Positions 46,938 to 56,485 of a stretch of DNA of 64,000 nucleotides are shown piece after piece. The stretch is from the NCBI RefSeq assembly GCF_001758465.1, contig NZ_MJIC01000006.1, positions 62,001 to 126,000 of the forward strand, written 5' to 3'. The position numbers and the translations under genes were made by a program. This DNA is from Marisediminitalea lipolytica (GTDB taxonomy: Bacteria; Pseudomonadota; Gammaproteobacteria; Enterobacterales; Alteromonadaceae). Numbering within the stretch: position 1 is the stretch's first letter; the number at the start of each line of letters is the position of its first letter. The notes below the pieces were generated by a model. It saw nothing but the letters and a program-made list of their open reading frames with translations, searched no databases and was not told where the DNA came from.

Positions 46938-49900
46938 ATGTTTTATAAAAGCAAGCTAGCAACTGCTGTCTCCGGGGCACTGTATGTGATGGTCGCCACA
47001 GGCGTTCAGGCACAACAAGCGGAATCAGTAGAAAAGATCGAAGTGCGCGGCGTGCGTGGCAGTTTGTCACAATCAATGAACGTAAAGCGTCAGTCTACTG
47101 GTGTTGTTGATGCCATCTCTGCTGAAGATATGGGTAAATTCCCGGATACTAACCTGGCCGAATCACTACAGCGTATTACCGGTGTTTCGATTAACCGTGT
47201 AAACGGTGAAGGTTCTGAAGTTACCGTACGGGGTTTTGGCGGTAACTTTAACCTGATCACTCTGAACGGACGTCAAATGCCGGCAGCTAACGTTGCATCG
47301 ATCACGGGTAACCCGTTAGATCAGGGCGCATCAGGCACCACCCGTTCATTCGACTTCTCGAACCTGGCTTCGGAAGGTGTTAGCGGTATCGAAGTTTATA
47401 AGACAGGTCGTGCGGCAGTACCATCAGGTGGTATTGGTGCGACAATCAATATCAATACCTTAAAGCCACTGGCCCAAGGTGATAACCGTGGGTCAATCGG
47501 TGTTAAAGCGGTTAGAGACGAAAGCGGCGATGGCGTAACGCCAGAAGTGAGCGGCGTAGCCAACTGGGTTAATGACGACGGGAAATTTGGTGTGTCTCTG
47601 TTCGGTTCATATCAGGAGCGTGACTCTGGTAGCCGTCACATGAGTGTTGAACAGTTCCAGCTGTATAACTGGGATGTAAACTCGCCGGGCACATTCGGTC
47701 TGGTTGAGGGTGCTAATGTTACTAATGCGCCAACACAAGGTCAGCTGGTGGCAATGCCAACTAACCTGGGTCTGGGTGTAAACGAAGATAACCGCGAACG
47801 TATCAACGGTATGTTAACCGTGCAGTACGCGGTAAGTGATGATATGACCATCACCGCTGATGCCACTTACGCGAGCAACGAAATAACCTCTACTTCAGTG
47901 GTTGATGGCATCTGGTTTGCTCGTCAGTTCACGGATATGGAATTTGACGGAAACCCGGTAGTAGCTACGCCAATTCGCTTCACTGAAGACATTGATGGCG
48001 GTAAAGATTTCTTCTTCCAGAACCTGGTAATGGGTGCGAAGGACGAACTGAAATCATTCGGCTTTAATGTTGATTGGTGGGCATCTGATTCATTAAACCT
48101 GCGTTTTGATGCTTCTAAAGCACAAGCGAGTTCAGGCGGCGCTGGTCCATACGGTAAAAACGTTATTCGCTTTAACGTAGCGGGTGCAACTGCTGGCTGG
48201 CAAACAGTAGACTTTGGCAGCAGAATGCCTCAGGCAAGCATCGTTGTTGATGATTATGCACAAGATGCCGATGGCAATTTCATTAAAGGAAACGGAAATG
48301 GTATCTTTGATGTGCCGGATGTAGGTCCTCAGGTTACCCGTGCTATTTCTTCTGACCAGACTTCAGACGTTGATCAGTTCCGTTTAGATGGTACCTGGGA
48401 TCAGGGTTCTGATATCAAACTTGATTTTGGTGTAGGCTATCTGAGCACTGAAATGGAACAGGTTCGCTACGAAACTGAAGCGCAGCTGGGTGGCTGGGGT
48501 GTTGCGGATGTAGGTCCTCAATACATTCCGGAAGGTCTGCTGGAAGTGGGTTGTACCTCTTGTGCCTTTGAAGATCACGACATGAGCGGTGTTGCCGGTG
48601 CTGACGCTATTGCGGTACCTGCGGGTGCAAGCACTATTCCGCTGGGCAGTGTGTCTTTTGTTGGCAATGCGGTACAACTGTTAGAAGCAGTAGCGCCTCT
48701 TTATGGCTATACACCTGGCCAGCTGCCTGCGGTAGCGTCTGACAACAACACCGTTAAAGAAGATATCTTCTCGGTGTATGGTATGGCGACTATGGACGGC
48801 GAAATCGGTGGATTTGAAGCTAACCTGGTTGTGGGTCTGCGCTATGAGAAGACTGACGTTGAGTCAATCTCACTGCAATCTGTACCAGAGCAAATCATCT
48901 GGTTGTCTGATAATGACTTCCGCATCCAGTTAGGTAACGGTACTGATGCACTGGCACAAAAGCACTCTTACGAGAGCCTGCTGCCAAACATCGATTTGTC
49001 AGTAAACTTAACTGATGATCTGAAAGCCCGTTTCTCTTACAGCATGACGCTGGCTCGTCCGGCTTACAACCAAATGTACACTGCTACCAGTATTGGCGCG
49101 CCAAGTCGTCCGACTTACTTAGGTGGTCAGGGCTCTGGTAGCCGTGGTAACGCCCAGCTGGATCCATTAGAGTCAAACAACTTTGACGTGTCACTGGAGT
49201 ATTACTACGGTGAGTCGAGCATGGTGTCTGTGGGTTACTACCGTAAAGACGTAGATAACTTTGTTGGTACTCAACAGGTATCTCAGAACCTGTTTGGTTT
49301 ACTTGATGCGACATCAGGTGCACCAGGTACCGTATCTGCTGATGCGATTTCTGAACTGGAAGCCCGTGGTATCGAAGTGACTGAGCGTAACTACTTCACC
49401 ATGACAGCACTGTTGTCTAACCCGGACGCGTTCCCGAATGGTGCGGACGACTTCCAGGAAGGTCAGGCGTTTGCTGATGACGTATTCTCTAACTACAGTG
49501 TTGGTCCTGTTGCCGGTGATCCGCAAATGCAGTTTGAGGTTACTCAGCCGGTTAACAACCAAAGTGCCCGTATTTCTGGTTACGAGTTAGCATGGCAGCA
49601 CTTCTTTGGTGAGTCAGGCTTTGGTTATCAGGCTAACTTCACCATCGTAGACGGTGATATCGGTTATGATGTAGGCGCCGATCCGGCCCTTGACCAGTTC
49701 GCTTTGGAAGGTTTGTCTGACAGTGCTAACCTGGTTCTGATTTACGAAAATGAGGGGCTGTCTGCTCGTATTGCTTACAACTGGCGTGATGCGTTCCTGA
49801 GCGAAGTAAACCGTGGCGTTTCTTCGGTTCGTAACCCGCTGTTTATCGACGAGTACGAGCAAGTGGATGTTAACGTAAGTTACGAGTTCAGCGAAAATCT

Positions 49901-50030
49901 GACCGTGAGCATGGACATCATCAACCTGACTGAAGAAGGTCAGCGTCAGTATGGCCGTAGCTACAACAACACGTTCTTTATCCAGGAACTTGACAGACGT
50001 TACGTACTTAACGCACGTTACACGTTCTAA
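46938..50030 (+). CDS. TonB-dependent outer-membrane receptor (TIGR01782-like)
   Basis: Encodes 1030 residues. The signal peptide ends near ATGVQA at about residue 25. A TonB-box-like EKIEVRGVRG follows, then the plug domain with DTNLAESLQRITGVSI and GEGSEVTVRGFGGNFNLITLNGRQMP. The rest is a 22-strand barrel ending in ALNARYTF-like NARYTF with a terminal Phe. It resembles the large carbohydrate-linked receptors of Caulobacter, Xanthomonas and Alteromonadales. The substrate is unknown. It heads the SapC-cupin-halogenase cluster. Confidence 0.93.
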   Translation: MFYKSKLATAVSGALYVMVATGVQAQQAESVEKIEVRGVRGSLSQSMNVKRQSTGVVDAISAEDMGKFPDTNLAESLQRITGVSINRVNGEGSEVTVRGFGGNFNLITLNGRQMPAANVASITGNPLDQGASGTTRSFDFSNLASEGVSGIEVYKTGRAAVPSGGIGATININTLKPLAQGDNRGSIGVKAVRDESGDGVTPEVSGVANWVNDDGKFGVSLFGSYQERDSGSRHMSVEQFQLYNWDVNSPGTFGLVEGANVTNAPTQGQLVAMPTNLGLGVNEDNRERINGMLTVQYAVSDDMTITADATYASNEITSTSVVDGIWFARQFTDMEFDGNPVVATPIRFTEDIDGGKDFFFQNLVMGAKDELKSFGFNVDWWASDSLNLRFDASKAQASSGGAGPYGKNVIRFNVAGATAGWQTVDFGSRMPQASIVVDDYAQDADGNFIKGNGNGIFDVPDVGPQVTRAISSDQTSDVDQFRLDGTWDQGSDIKLDFGVGYLSTEMEQVRYETEAQLGGWGVADVGPQYIPEGLLEVGCTSCAFEDHDMSGVAGADAIAVPAGASTIPLGSVSFVGNAVQLLEAVAPLYGYTPGQLPAVASDNNTVKEDIFSVYGMATMDGEIGGFEANLVVGLRYEKTDVESISLQSVPEQIIWLSDNDFRIQLGNGTDALAQKHSYESLLPNIDLSVNLTDDLKARFSYSMTLARPAYNQMYTATSIGAPSRPTYLGGQGSGSRGNAQLDPLESNNFDVSLEYYYGESSMVSVGYYRKDVDNFVGTQQVSQNLFGLLDATSGAPGTVSADAISELEARGIEVTERNYFTMTALLSNPDAFPNGADDFQEGQAFADDVFSNYSVGPVAGDPQMQFEVTQPVNNQSARISGYELAWQHFFGESGFGYQANFTIVDGDIGYDVGADPALDQFALEGLSDSANLVLIYENEGLSARIAYNWRDAFLSEVNRGVSSVRNPLFIDEYEQVDVNVSYEFSENLTVSMDIINLTEEGQRQYGRSYNNTFFIQELDRRYVLNARYTF

Positions 50031-50044
50031 GCGTTGTGTAAAAA

Positions 50045-50073
50045 CCTGACCGGTGCCTTCGGTGCCGGTCAGG
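50045..50073 (+). terminator. Hairpin after the TonB receptor gene
   Basis: CCTGACCGG pairs with CCGGTCAGG across an 11-nt loop, 14 bp after the stop. No T-tract follows, so it may act as an mRNA-stabilising or partial-termination hairpin before sapC. Confidence 0.5.
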
Positions 50074-50188
50074 CATTTATCTGAACTCTCTCATATCAGA
50101 GAGTACCATTCTGGTTAGCATTTGCCTGTTATCAGCGGTAGGATGCAGACTGACAAATTCTTCTTAAAGCTATTTAGCGAATTTTCTT

Positions 50189-50908
50189 ATGTCTAACATT
50201 AGCGTTTTAAATAATGTGGATCACGCCGACTTAAAGATTGCGGTAAGCGGCGGGGTAACTGAACAGGTTAACCGATGCCAGATTTATGCATCGGAAATAA
50301 ACGAACTACAAAAAGAATATCCAATCCTGATATACCGTGGGGATGAAGAGGCTGCACTGCAACTGCACGCAATCCTTGGTTTATCTAAAGACGAAAATCT
50401 GTTTATCGGTGACAATGGCTGGACAACAAGATATGTGCCTGCGCTGTTAGCTCGAGGGCCGTTTAGTATTGGTTACAGTAAAAACGATAACGGTGAACCG
50501 GTAGACCCGAAAATTTGCATTGATATGGATGACGAACGGGTTAACTCGGCAACCGGCGAAGCCGTATTTATGCCTATGGGCGGTGAGTCAGAGTATTTGC
50601 AGTATGTAAAAAAAGCGCTGCAAACCATCGAAAGTGGTGCTCAGTACAATCACACGTTATTCACCCTGATTGAAGAGATGGAATTACTGGAGCCAGTATC
50701 CATTCAGCTTAAGCTCAGTAACGTCGAGCAGGTCAATCTGAATAACTATTATACGATCAATCAACAAAAACTCAGCAGTCTTGCGGGGGATCAACTCAGC
50801 AAGTTAAGCCAGTACGGTATGCTTGGCCCGCTGTATTTTATTCTGTCTTCCATGGGTAATTTCCAGCGCCTTATTGAACTGAAAAACGCTAATTCAGCCA
50901 TGCTGTAA
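50189..50908 (+). CDS. SapC family protein
   Basis: Encodes 239 residues matching the SapC family: YPILIYRGDEEAALQLHAILGLSKDENLF, the pattern YVPALLARGPFSIGY and CIDMDDERVN. No signal peptide or TM segment is visible. SapC was named from S-layer studies, but most members sit beside TonB receptors and tryptophan halogenases, as here. Its function is unknown. Confidence 0.88.
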   Translation: MSNISVLNNVDHADLKIAVSGGVTEQVNRCQIYASEINELQKEYPILIYRGDEEAALQLHAILGLSKDENLFIGDNGWTTRYVPALLARGPFSIGYSKNDNGEPVDPKICIDMDDERVNSATGEAVFMPMGGESEYLQYVKKALQTIESGAQYNHTLFTLIEEMELLEPVSIQLKLSNVEQVNLNNYYTINQQKLSSLAGDQLSKLSQYGMLGPLYFILSSMGNFQRLIELKNANSAML

Positions 50909-50932
50909 TACTACTTAAAAGGACGCATTACC

Positions 50933-51958
50933 ATGACCGCCAATCAGGTACTTGTGTTAGACGGCATATCACCGGACAACATTCCGTTTGACGATCTTTT
51001 TGCCTTAAACAAACCCGTTATTTTAAAAGGGCTGGTGAAAGACTGGCCTTTGGTTAAGGCCGGTCAGCAATCCCGCGAGCAGGCCATGGCCATGCTAACC
51101 GAGCATGACACCGGTCATCCGCTGCTGGTTTATCGGGCGCCTTCTGACATAAACGCCCGTTTTGGGTACAACGAGACCTGCACTGGTTTTAACTATCAGA
51201 GCGAAAAAGCCAGACTCAGCGATGTGCTGGCAAAAATTAAAGCCGACTTTACGGCTGAGCAGCACGAATATTTGTATATTAATTCGTTACGCTTCGATCA
51301 GGGCTTACCGGCTTTACACCAGGCTAATACGCTAAGCTTTGAGCATGCCGAATTTACCAACAACCTGCCGGTGCCGAAAATCTGGATAGGTACAGAGTCG
51401 GTGGCCGCTGCCCATTTTGATCAGCCTAAAAACATTGCATGCTGTGTATTGGGTAAACGTCGTTTTACCTTGTTTCCGCCAGAGCAGGTGGAAAATCTCT
51501 ATCCGGGCCCGTTGAGTCCAACGCCTGGCGGTCAGGTGGTCACAGTGGCAAATCTGGACGAACCCGACCTGAGCAAATTTCCACGATTACAAACGGCCCT
51601 TGAAAATGCTTATATTGCTGATCTGGAACCGGGTGACGGACTGTATTATCCGAGTATGTGGTGGCACGAAGTACGCGCATTCGACCGTTTTAACGTGATG
51701 GTTAATTTCTGGTGGATGACAGCCGAGCGTTACCTGGGGAACCCAATGGATGTGCTGATGCACGGGATGTTAACCCTGCGTGACAAACCGGCTCAGGAAA
51801 AAGCCGCCTGGCGTGCGCTGTTTGACTACTATGTATTTGGGGATGCCGACAAGGTTACCGAGCATCTGCCGCAGCAATGTCATGGACCACTGGCCAGCAT
51901 GGATGAACTTTCTGCCCGGCGTTTGCGGGCAATGTTACTGAACAACCTTAACCGATAG
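50933..51958 (+). CDS. Cupin-like (cupin_8/JmjC-type) Fe(II) dioxygenase-like protein
   Basis: Encodes 341 residues, 24 bp after sapC. The fold has the N-terminal NKPVILKGLVKDWPLVKAG found in JmjC/FIH-like proteins. The metal triad fits H161-x-D163 in AAHFDQPKN and H245 in MWWHEVRAF, with CVLGKRRFTLFPPEQ between. This suggests a 2-oxoglutarate-dependent hydroxylase, but the substrate is unknown. Co-occurrence with SapC and halogenases is a known cluster pattern. Confidence 0.85.
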   Translation: MTANQVLVLDGISPDNIPFDDLFALNKPVILKGLVKDWPLVKAGQQSREQAMAMLTEHDTGHPLLVYRAPSDINARFGYNETCTGFNYQSEKARLSDVLAKIKADFTAEQHEYLYINSLRFDQGLPALHQANTLSFEHAEFTNNLPVPKIWIGTESVAAAHFDQPKNIACCVLGKRRFTLFPPEQVENLYPGPLSPTPGGQVVTVANLDEPDLSKFPRLQTALENAYIADLEPGDGLYYPSMWWHEVRAFDRFNVMVNFWWMTAERYLGNPMDVLMHGMLTLRDKPAQEKAAWRALFDYYVFGDADKVTEHLPQQCHGPLASMDELSARRLRAMLLNNLNR

Positions 51959-51972
51959 ATAGGCGTAAACTG

Positions 51973-53475
51973 ATGGCGCAAAATAAGACTCGAGTTGTTG
52001 TTGCCGGTGGCGGTACTGCCGGTTGGCTGACCGCATTTAGTCTGGTAACCCGTTTAGGTAACGTACTGGATATCACGTTGGTGGAGTCTGACCAGATTGG
52101 TACAGTTGGGGTAGGTGAAGCAACCATTCCAACCATGTGTAACTTTCACCGGTTAATGGGCATAGATGAGCGGGAATTTATGGCCGCTACCAATGCCACG
52201 TTTAAGCTGGGCATTCAGTTTAATAACTGGGCTAATCAGGGCGACAGCTATATTCACTCCTTCGGCGAAATCGGTCAGCGCTCGTGGATGGCCGAATTTC
52301 ATGAATTCTGGATGGAGGCGGTCGCTAATGGTCAGCAAGACAGTCTCGATGAGTACTGCCTGGAACTCAAAGCGGCCAGACAAAATAAGTTTGCCACCAA
52401 AGTCGGCAATAAAGCGCTTAATTTTGCTTATCATCTGGATGCAACCGCCTATGCAGGGTATTTGCGGGCTAAGTCTGAAGCCGCTGGCGTAAAACGCTGT
52501 GAAGGTAAAATTAAAACCGTGGATATTGATCCCCAAAGCGGTAATTTAACCGGTTTGGGCTTAGATTCCGACCTGTACATAAAAGGCGACGTGTTTATTG
52601 ATTGTACCGGCTTTCGGGGATTACTAATTTCGGAACATCTGGATGTTGGTTACGAAGACTGGAGTCACTGGCTGGCGGCGGACCGCGCCATTGCTGTGCA
52701 GACAGCTTCTGTTGAACCTGCTAAACCCTACACCATTGCCACAGCGCATAAGGCTGGCTGGCAGTGGCGTATTCCACTGCAATCAAGGGTGGGTAACGGC
52801 ATCGTTTACAGCAGTCAGTTTTTAAGTGACGAAGAGGCACTGGCGACGCTTAAGAGCAATTTGCAGGGCGAAATCTTAACCGAACCCCGTTACCTGAAAT
52901 TTAAAACCGGTCGACGGCAAAAAGCGTGGCACAAAAACTGTATCGCAATTGGCCTGGCCAGCGGCTTTTTAGAACCGCTCGAATCTACCAGTATTCACCT
53001 GGTGACTACGGCTTTAATTCGACTGATGAAGCTGTTTCCTTTTACTGCAGAACATGAACTGCTGGCCGAGCAATATAATCGTGAAACGCAAAAAGAACTG
53101 GAGACCATCAGGGACTTTATTGTTCTGCATTATCACCTGACTCAGCGGGATGACAGTGACTTCTGGAATCACTACCGGACCATGGAAATCCCTGAACCTC
53201 TGGCGCACCGTATGGCGATATTCGCGCAAAATGGCTATGTGTGGCCGGATGATGTGTCACTTTTCCGGGTGGATTCCTGGGTACAGGTAATGATGGGGCA
53301 GGGCTTAAGGCCAGCGCAGCATCATGGAGCCAGTCGCATGTTGCCCACAGCAAATTTACAACAGCAACTCGCGGCTTTTAAGCAATCGATTAATTCTGTG
53401 CTCAATCAACTGCCTTCGCACAGTGAGTTTATTGCACAGTATTGTCCGGCCAATGAGCAGGTAAAACAGGGTTAA
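51973..53475 (+). CDS. Flavin-dependent tryptophan-halogenase family protein, paralogue 1
   Basis: Encodes 500 residues, 14 bp after the cupin gene. The FAD motif is GGGTAGW at 12-18, then GVGEATIPT. Lys78 in NATFKLGIQF matches the catalytic Lys79 of PrnA. The halogenase motif W263-x-W265-x-I-P268 is intact, and Glu337-Ser338 in PLEST matches the catalytic Glu region. All key residues for halogenation are present. The substrate is not known; relatives in Xanthomonas prefer bromination in published work (recalled, not checked). Confidence 0.92.
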   Translation: MAQNKTRVVVAGGGTAGWLTAFSLVTRLGNVLDITLVESDQIGTVGVGEATIPTMCNFHRLMGIDEREFMAATNATFKLGIQFNNWANQGDSYIHSFGEIGQRSWMAEFHEFWMEAVANGQQDSLDEYCLELKAARQNKFATKVGNKALNFAYHLDATAYAGYLRAKSEAAGVKRCEGKIKTVDIDPQSGNLTGLGLDSDLYIKGDVFIDCTGFRGLLISEHLDVGYEDWSHWLAADRAIAVQTASVEPAKPYTIATAHKAGWQWRIPLQSRVGNGIVYSSQFLSDEEALATLKSNLQGEILTEPRYLKFKTGRRQKAWHKNCIAIGLASGFLEPLESTSIHLVTTALIRLMKLFPFTAEHELLAEQYNRETQKELETIRDFIVLHYHLTQRDDSDFWNHYRTMEIPEPLAHRMAIFAQNGYVWPDDVSLFRVDSWVQVMMGQGLRPAQHHGASRMLPTANLQQQLAAFKQSINSVLNQLPSHSEFIAQYCPANEQVKQG

Positions 53476-53479
53476 CACC

Positions 53480-55030
53480 ATGCAGGACAAGATCACGCGG
53501 GTTGTTATTGTGGGCGGCGGCACAGCCGGTTGGTTAACGGCTGGTATTATTGCAGCCAAAAATCCGTTAAAAGGTGAGCATAGCCGCACAGAGATCGTTC
53601 TGGTTGAATCTCCGGAAGTGAAAAATCTTGGCGTAGGTGAGGGAACCTGGCCAACCATGCGCGATACCTTGCGTTTGCTGGGGATCGCTGAAAAGCAATT
53701 TTTAACCTGCTGTGATGCCAGTTTTAAGCAAGCGTCGAAATTTGTGGGCTGGCAACAGGGTGGCAGTGACTATTACTATCATCCGTTCACTGCGCCAGCC
53801 GGTTACGGCGCGGTAAGCCTTGCCGATGCCTGGCACGAACAGGGATGTCCCGGTGACTTTGAAAGCTGGGTTTGTGCCCAGGGCAGCGCTTGCGAACGGG
53901 ATCTGGCCCCTAAAATGCCACAGTTGCCGGAATACGCTTATAACTTTAACTATGGCTATCATCTGAGCGCAGACAAGTTTGTGGCGTTACTGCATAGTCA
54001 CTGTACAGAGCAGCTTGGGGTTATTTATAAAAGCGCTCATGTTGCCGGGGTAAGTAGTCATCCTAACGGTGACATTGCCGCGATAGAACTTACCGAAGGT
54101 GAGTCTTTAAGTGGCGATTTGTTTATTGATTGTTCAGGTTTTAGTGCCCGCTTAATCGGTCAGCACTATCAGGTGCCCTTTGTCTCTAAACGGCATGTTT
54201 TGTTTAATGATACGGCGGTTGCCGCTCAGGTCAGCCATGTTGACGAGCAAACCCCGATTGCTTCGTGTACGGTGGCTACTGCCAAACCACATGGCTGGAT
54301 TTGGGATATTGCCTTGCAACCGCGGCGCGGTATCGGCCATGTATTTGCCAGCGAGCTGACCACCGAAACCCAGGCTGCCGATGCGCTCCTGGCTTACATT
54401 AGCGCGGACAAATCGTTAAATCAGGGAGGACATACACCCAGGACTATCCGTTTTGATCCCGGTCACCGGCAGTCATTCTGGATAAATAACTGTGTCGCTG
54501 TTGGTGTGTCAGCGGGATTTGTTGAACCCTTAGAGGCAACAGCACTGGTGTTAATTGAAAAATCCGCAGAATGGATAGCCGAGCAGCTGCCCCGGACGCC
54601 AGCGGCGATGCAGGTGCTGGCAAAGCGTTACAACACCATGACCTGTGAACGCTGGACCGAAATAATTGATTTTATCAAATTGCATTATGTGCTGAGCAGT
54701 CGTCGGGATACGCCTTACTGGCAGGCCCACGCCGATCCTTCGACCTGGCCGGAGACATTAAAAGATGCGTTACTGCTGTGGCAAAGCCAGCCGCCCGGTT
54801 TGCTTGAAACCAATCTGCGTCAGGAGTTGTTTTCCTCTGCGAGTAAGCAATATGTGCTCTATGGCATGGGGTTTCGTTCAGCATCCTGGCAAGGTGGCGG
54901 TGTAACCAGCCTGAGACAACCCATTATCGAACGAATTCGACGCGAGTTTATACACAACGGTGACAAACTGTTAAGCCAGTTACCCACTAACCGGCACTAC
55001 CTCAGCCGTTTAACCGCGGCTAGCGCTTAG
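53480..55030 (+). CDS. Flavin-dependent tryptophan-halogenase family protein, paralogue 2 (motif variants)
   Basis: Encodes 516 residues, 4 bp after paralogue 1. FAD motif GGGTAGW at 12-18 is intact and Lys83 in DASFKQASKF aligns with PrnA Lys79. Other signatures are altered: GVGEGTWPT replaces GVGEATIPT, the WxWxIP motif reads W273-I-W275-D-I-A278, and the Glu352 region reads PLEATA rather than PLEST. It may be active on another substrate or have lost halogenation. It overlaps the convergent Pmp3-type gene by 11 bp. Confidence 0.9.
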   Translation: MQDKITRVVIVGGGTAGWLTAGIIAAKNPLKGEHSRTEIVLVESPEVKNLGVGEGTWPTMRDTLRLLGIAEKQFLTCCDASFKQASKFVGWQQGGSDYYYHPFTAPAGYGAVSLADAWHEQGCPGDFESWVCAQGSACERDLAPKMPQLPEYAYNFNYGYHLSADKFVALLHSHCTEQLGVIYKSAHVAGVSSHPNGDIAAIELTEGESLSGDLFIDCSGFSARLIGQHYQVPFVSKRHVLFNDTAVAAQVSHVDEQTPIASCTVATAKPHGWIWDIALQPRRGIGHVFASELTTETQAADALLAYISADKSLNQGGHTPRTIRFDPGHRQSFWINNCVAVGVSAGFVEPLEATALVLIEKSAEWIAEQLPRTPAAMQVLAKRYNTMTCERWTEIIDFIKLHYVLSSRRDTPYWQAHADPSTWPETLKDALLLWQSQPPGLLETNLRQELFSSASKQYVLYGMGFRSASWQGGGVTSLRQPIIERIRREFIHNGDKLLSQLPTNRHYLSRLTAASA

Positions 55031-55178
55031 CAATAATGTACACTGCATGCACGATCCCCGGAATATAACCCAACAGGGTTAGCAGGATGTTTATCCAAAA
55101 TTGCGGACCAATGCCCACCTGTAGGAACACACCCAGCGGGGGCAGTAAAATTGACAATAAAATACGTAAAATATCCAT
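55020..55178 (-). CDS. YqaE/Pmp3-family small membrane protein
   Basis: Encodes 52 residues from ATG at 55178 (MDILRILLSILLPPLGVFLQ). It has two TM segments, with the Pmp3/UPF0057 signature LPPLGVFLQVG and NILLTLLGYIPGIVHAVYI. Members respond to stress and membrane potential changes. The 3' end overlaps the halogenase paralogue 2 stop region by 11 bp. A longer start at 55208 would add ten unlike residues. Confidence 0.92.
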   Translation of the reverse strand: MDILRILLSILLPPLGVFLQVGIGPQFWINILLTLLGYIPGIVHAVYIIAKR

Positions 55179-55234
55179 GGTTTTGACCTTATTTGTAGTG
55201 AAAACCATGGATGTTGCAAAGTACCTGCCAGGGT

Positions 55235-56485
55235 TTAATGGCAGCAGCTGGCCGCTGAGGACTTACTGAATTTTTGCTGTAGTGCATGCCAGCCGTTTCT
55301 CAGCATGAGCGCACCAAGAATGACGGCACACAATGCGTATACGGGCGAAACTTCACCATGCTCGTGAGCAGACTGGCCAAGGGTGATCCAACCTTGCAGG
55401 TCAAACTGCGACACCAGTAAATTCAGGCCATAGCCAAGCAAAATACTGGCGCTCATTACACTGATAATGTACAGCACCAGGGTTCGTTTACCCATTTCTT
55501 TGGCAATCATACCCATGGTTGAAATATTGGTAGCCGGGCCAGCCAGTAAGAACACAAGTACAGCACCGGGAGAAAGACCAGCACTAAGAAAGCCTACAGC
55601 CAGCGGCGTTGATGCGGTTGCACAGATATACATGGGAATGCCAATAACGGCCATCACCAGCATAGCCAGCAAGCCATCGCCCCAACGGGTTAAAAAGTCT
55701 GTGGGTACCCAGGTTTGAATTGCAGCCGCCAGCGCCAGACCAATCAACAGCCAGATGCTGATATCAATTAACAACTTACCAGTGGAGAATTGCCAGATGG
55801 CGAGTGTTTTTGCGGCCAGCGAGGGCGACTTATCAGCTGGCGCTGGTTCACTGTTGGTACCGCAACAGGAGGAAGCCTGTGAAGAGACGTCAGGTTGCTG
55901 TGTTTTGCTGGCACAACATGAGGAAGTTGGCTCAGCCTTCTGCTGCGGTACCTGGGTTGATTTACTGTCGCAGCAGGATGAGACCTTTTCAGGCGCAGTA
56001 GCAGAAGTGCTACAACAGGAAGAGGATGCAGGATGGCTGCTGTTTTCTGAAGCCGCAGCTGACGGTGTATCCTGTTCAGCAAACAGGCGAACCATCATGC
56101 CTGCATAGACCGCACTGATGATGGCACAGAATGGGCGCACGATAGCAAACAGCGGGCCCAGTAAGGCGTAGGATACCGAAACCGAATCAACGCCGGTCTC
56201 CGGTGTTGCAACCAGAAACGAGACGGTTGCCGGTCGCGAAGCGCCGCTTCGACGCAAGCCAACGGCCGCCGGGATCACGCCACATGAACATAAGGGCAGT
56301 GGCGCACCAATCACCGCGGCCTTGCCGATAGCAGCCGGACCTGAGCTACCCATATGTTTTTGCAGCAGGCTGATGGGCACTAACTCGTGCATAACACCAG
56401 CTACCAGCAAACCCAGTAACAACCACGGGGCTGACTCCATAAACAGCAGCACAAAGTTTTCGGCTAACAACGTAATGTCACTCAT
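55235..56485 (-). CDS. SO_0444-type Cu/Zn efflux permease with Cys-rich insert
   Basis: Encodes 416 residues from ATG at 56485, where it overlaps the regulator stop by 4 bp. It belongs to the DUF318/ArsP-like permeases with about 8-10 TM segments; conserved MHELVPISLLQKHMG, GAPLPLCSCGVIP and VATPETGVDS are present. Between about residues 155 and 220 lies a soluble insert with four SSCC pairs, and the C-terminus ends AASCCH, so metal binding is likely. The upstream ZntR-like regulator supports zinc or related metal efflux. Confidence 0.88.
   Translation of the reverse strand: MSDITLLAENFVLLFMESAPWLLLGLLVAGVMHELVPISLLQKHMGSSGPAAIGKAAVIGAPLPLCSCGVIPAAVGLRRSGASRPATVSFLVATPETGVDSVSVSYALLGPLFAIVRPFCAIISAVYAGMMVRLFAEQDTPSAAASENSSHPASSSCCSTSATAPEKVSSCCDSKSTQVPQQKAEPTSSCCASKTQQPDVSSQASSCCGTNSEPAPADKSPSLAAKTLAIWQFSTGKLLIDISIWLLIGLALAAAIQTWVPTDFLTRWGDGLLAMLVMAVIGIPMYICATASTPLAVGFLSAGLSPGAVLVFLLAGPATNISTMGMIAKEMGKRTLVLYIISVMSASILLGYGLNLLVSQFDLQGWITLGQSAHEHGEVSPVYALCAVILGALMLRNGWHALQQKFSKSSAASCCH

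Noticed and set aside
55755..56108. ORFs antisense to the Cys-rich part of the permease
   Set aside because: They mirror repetitive permease codons; the minus-strand frame has strong family motifs.
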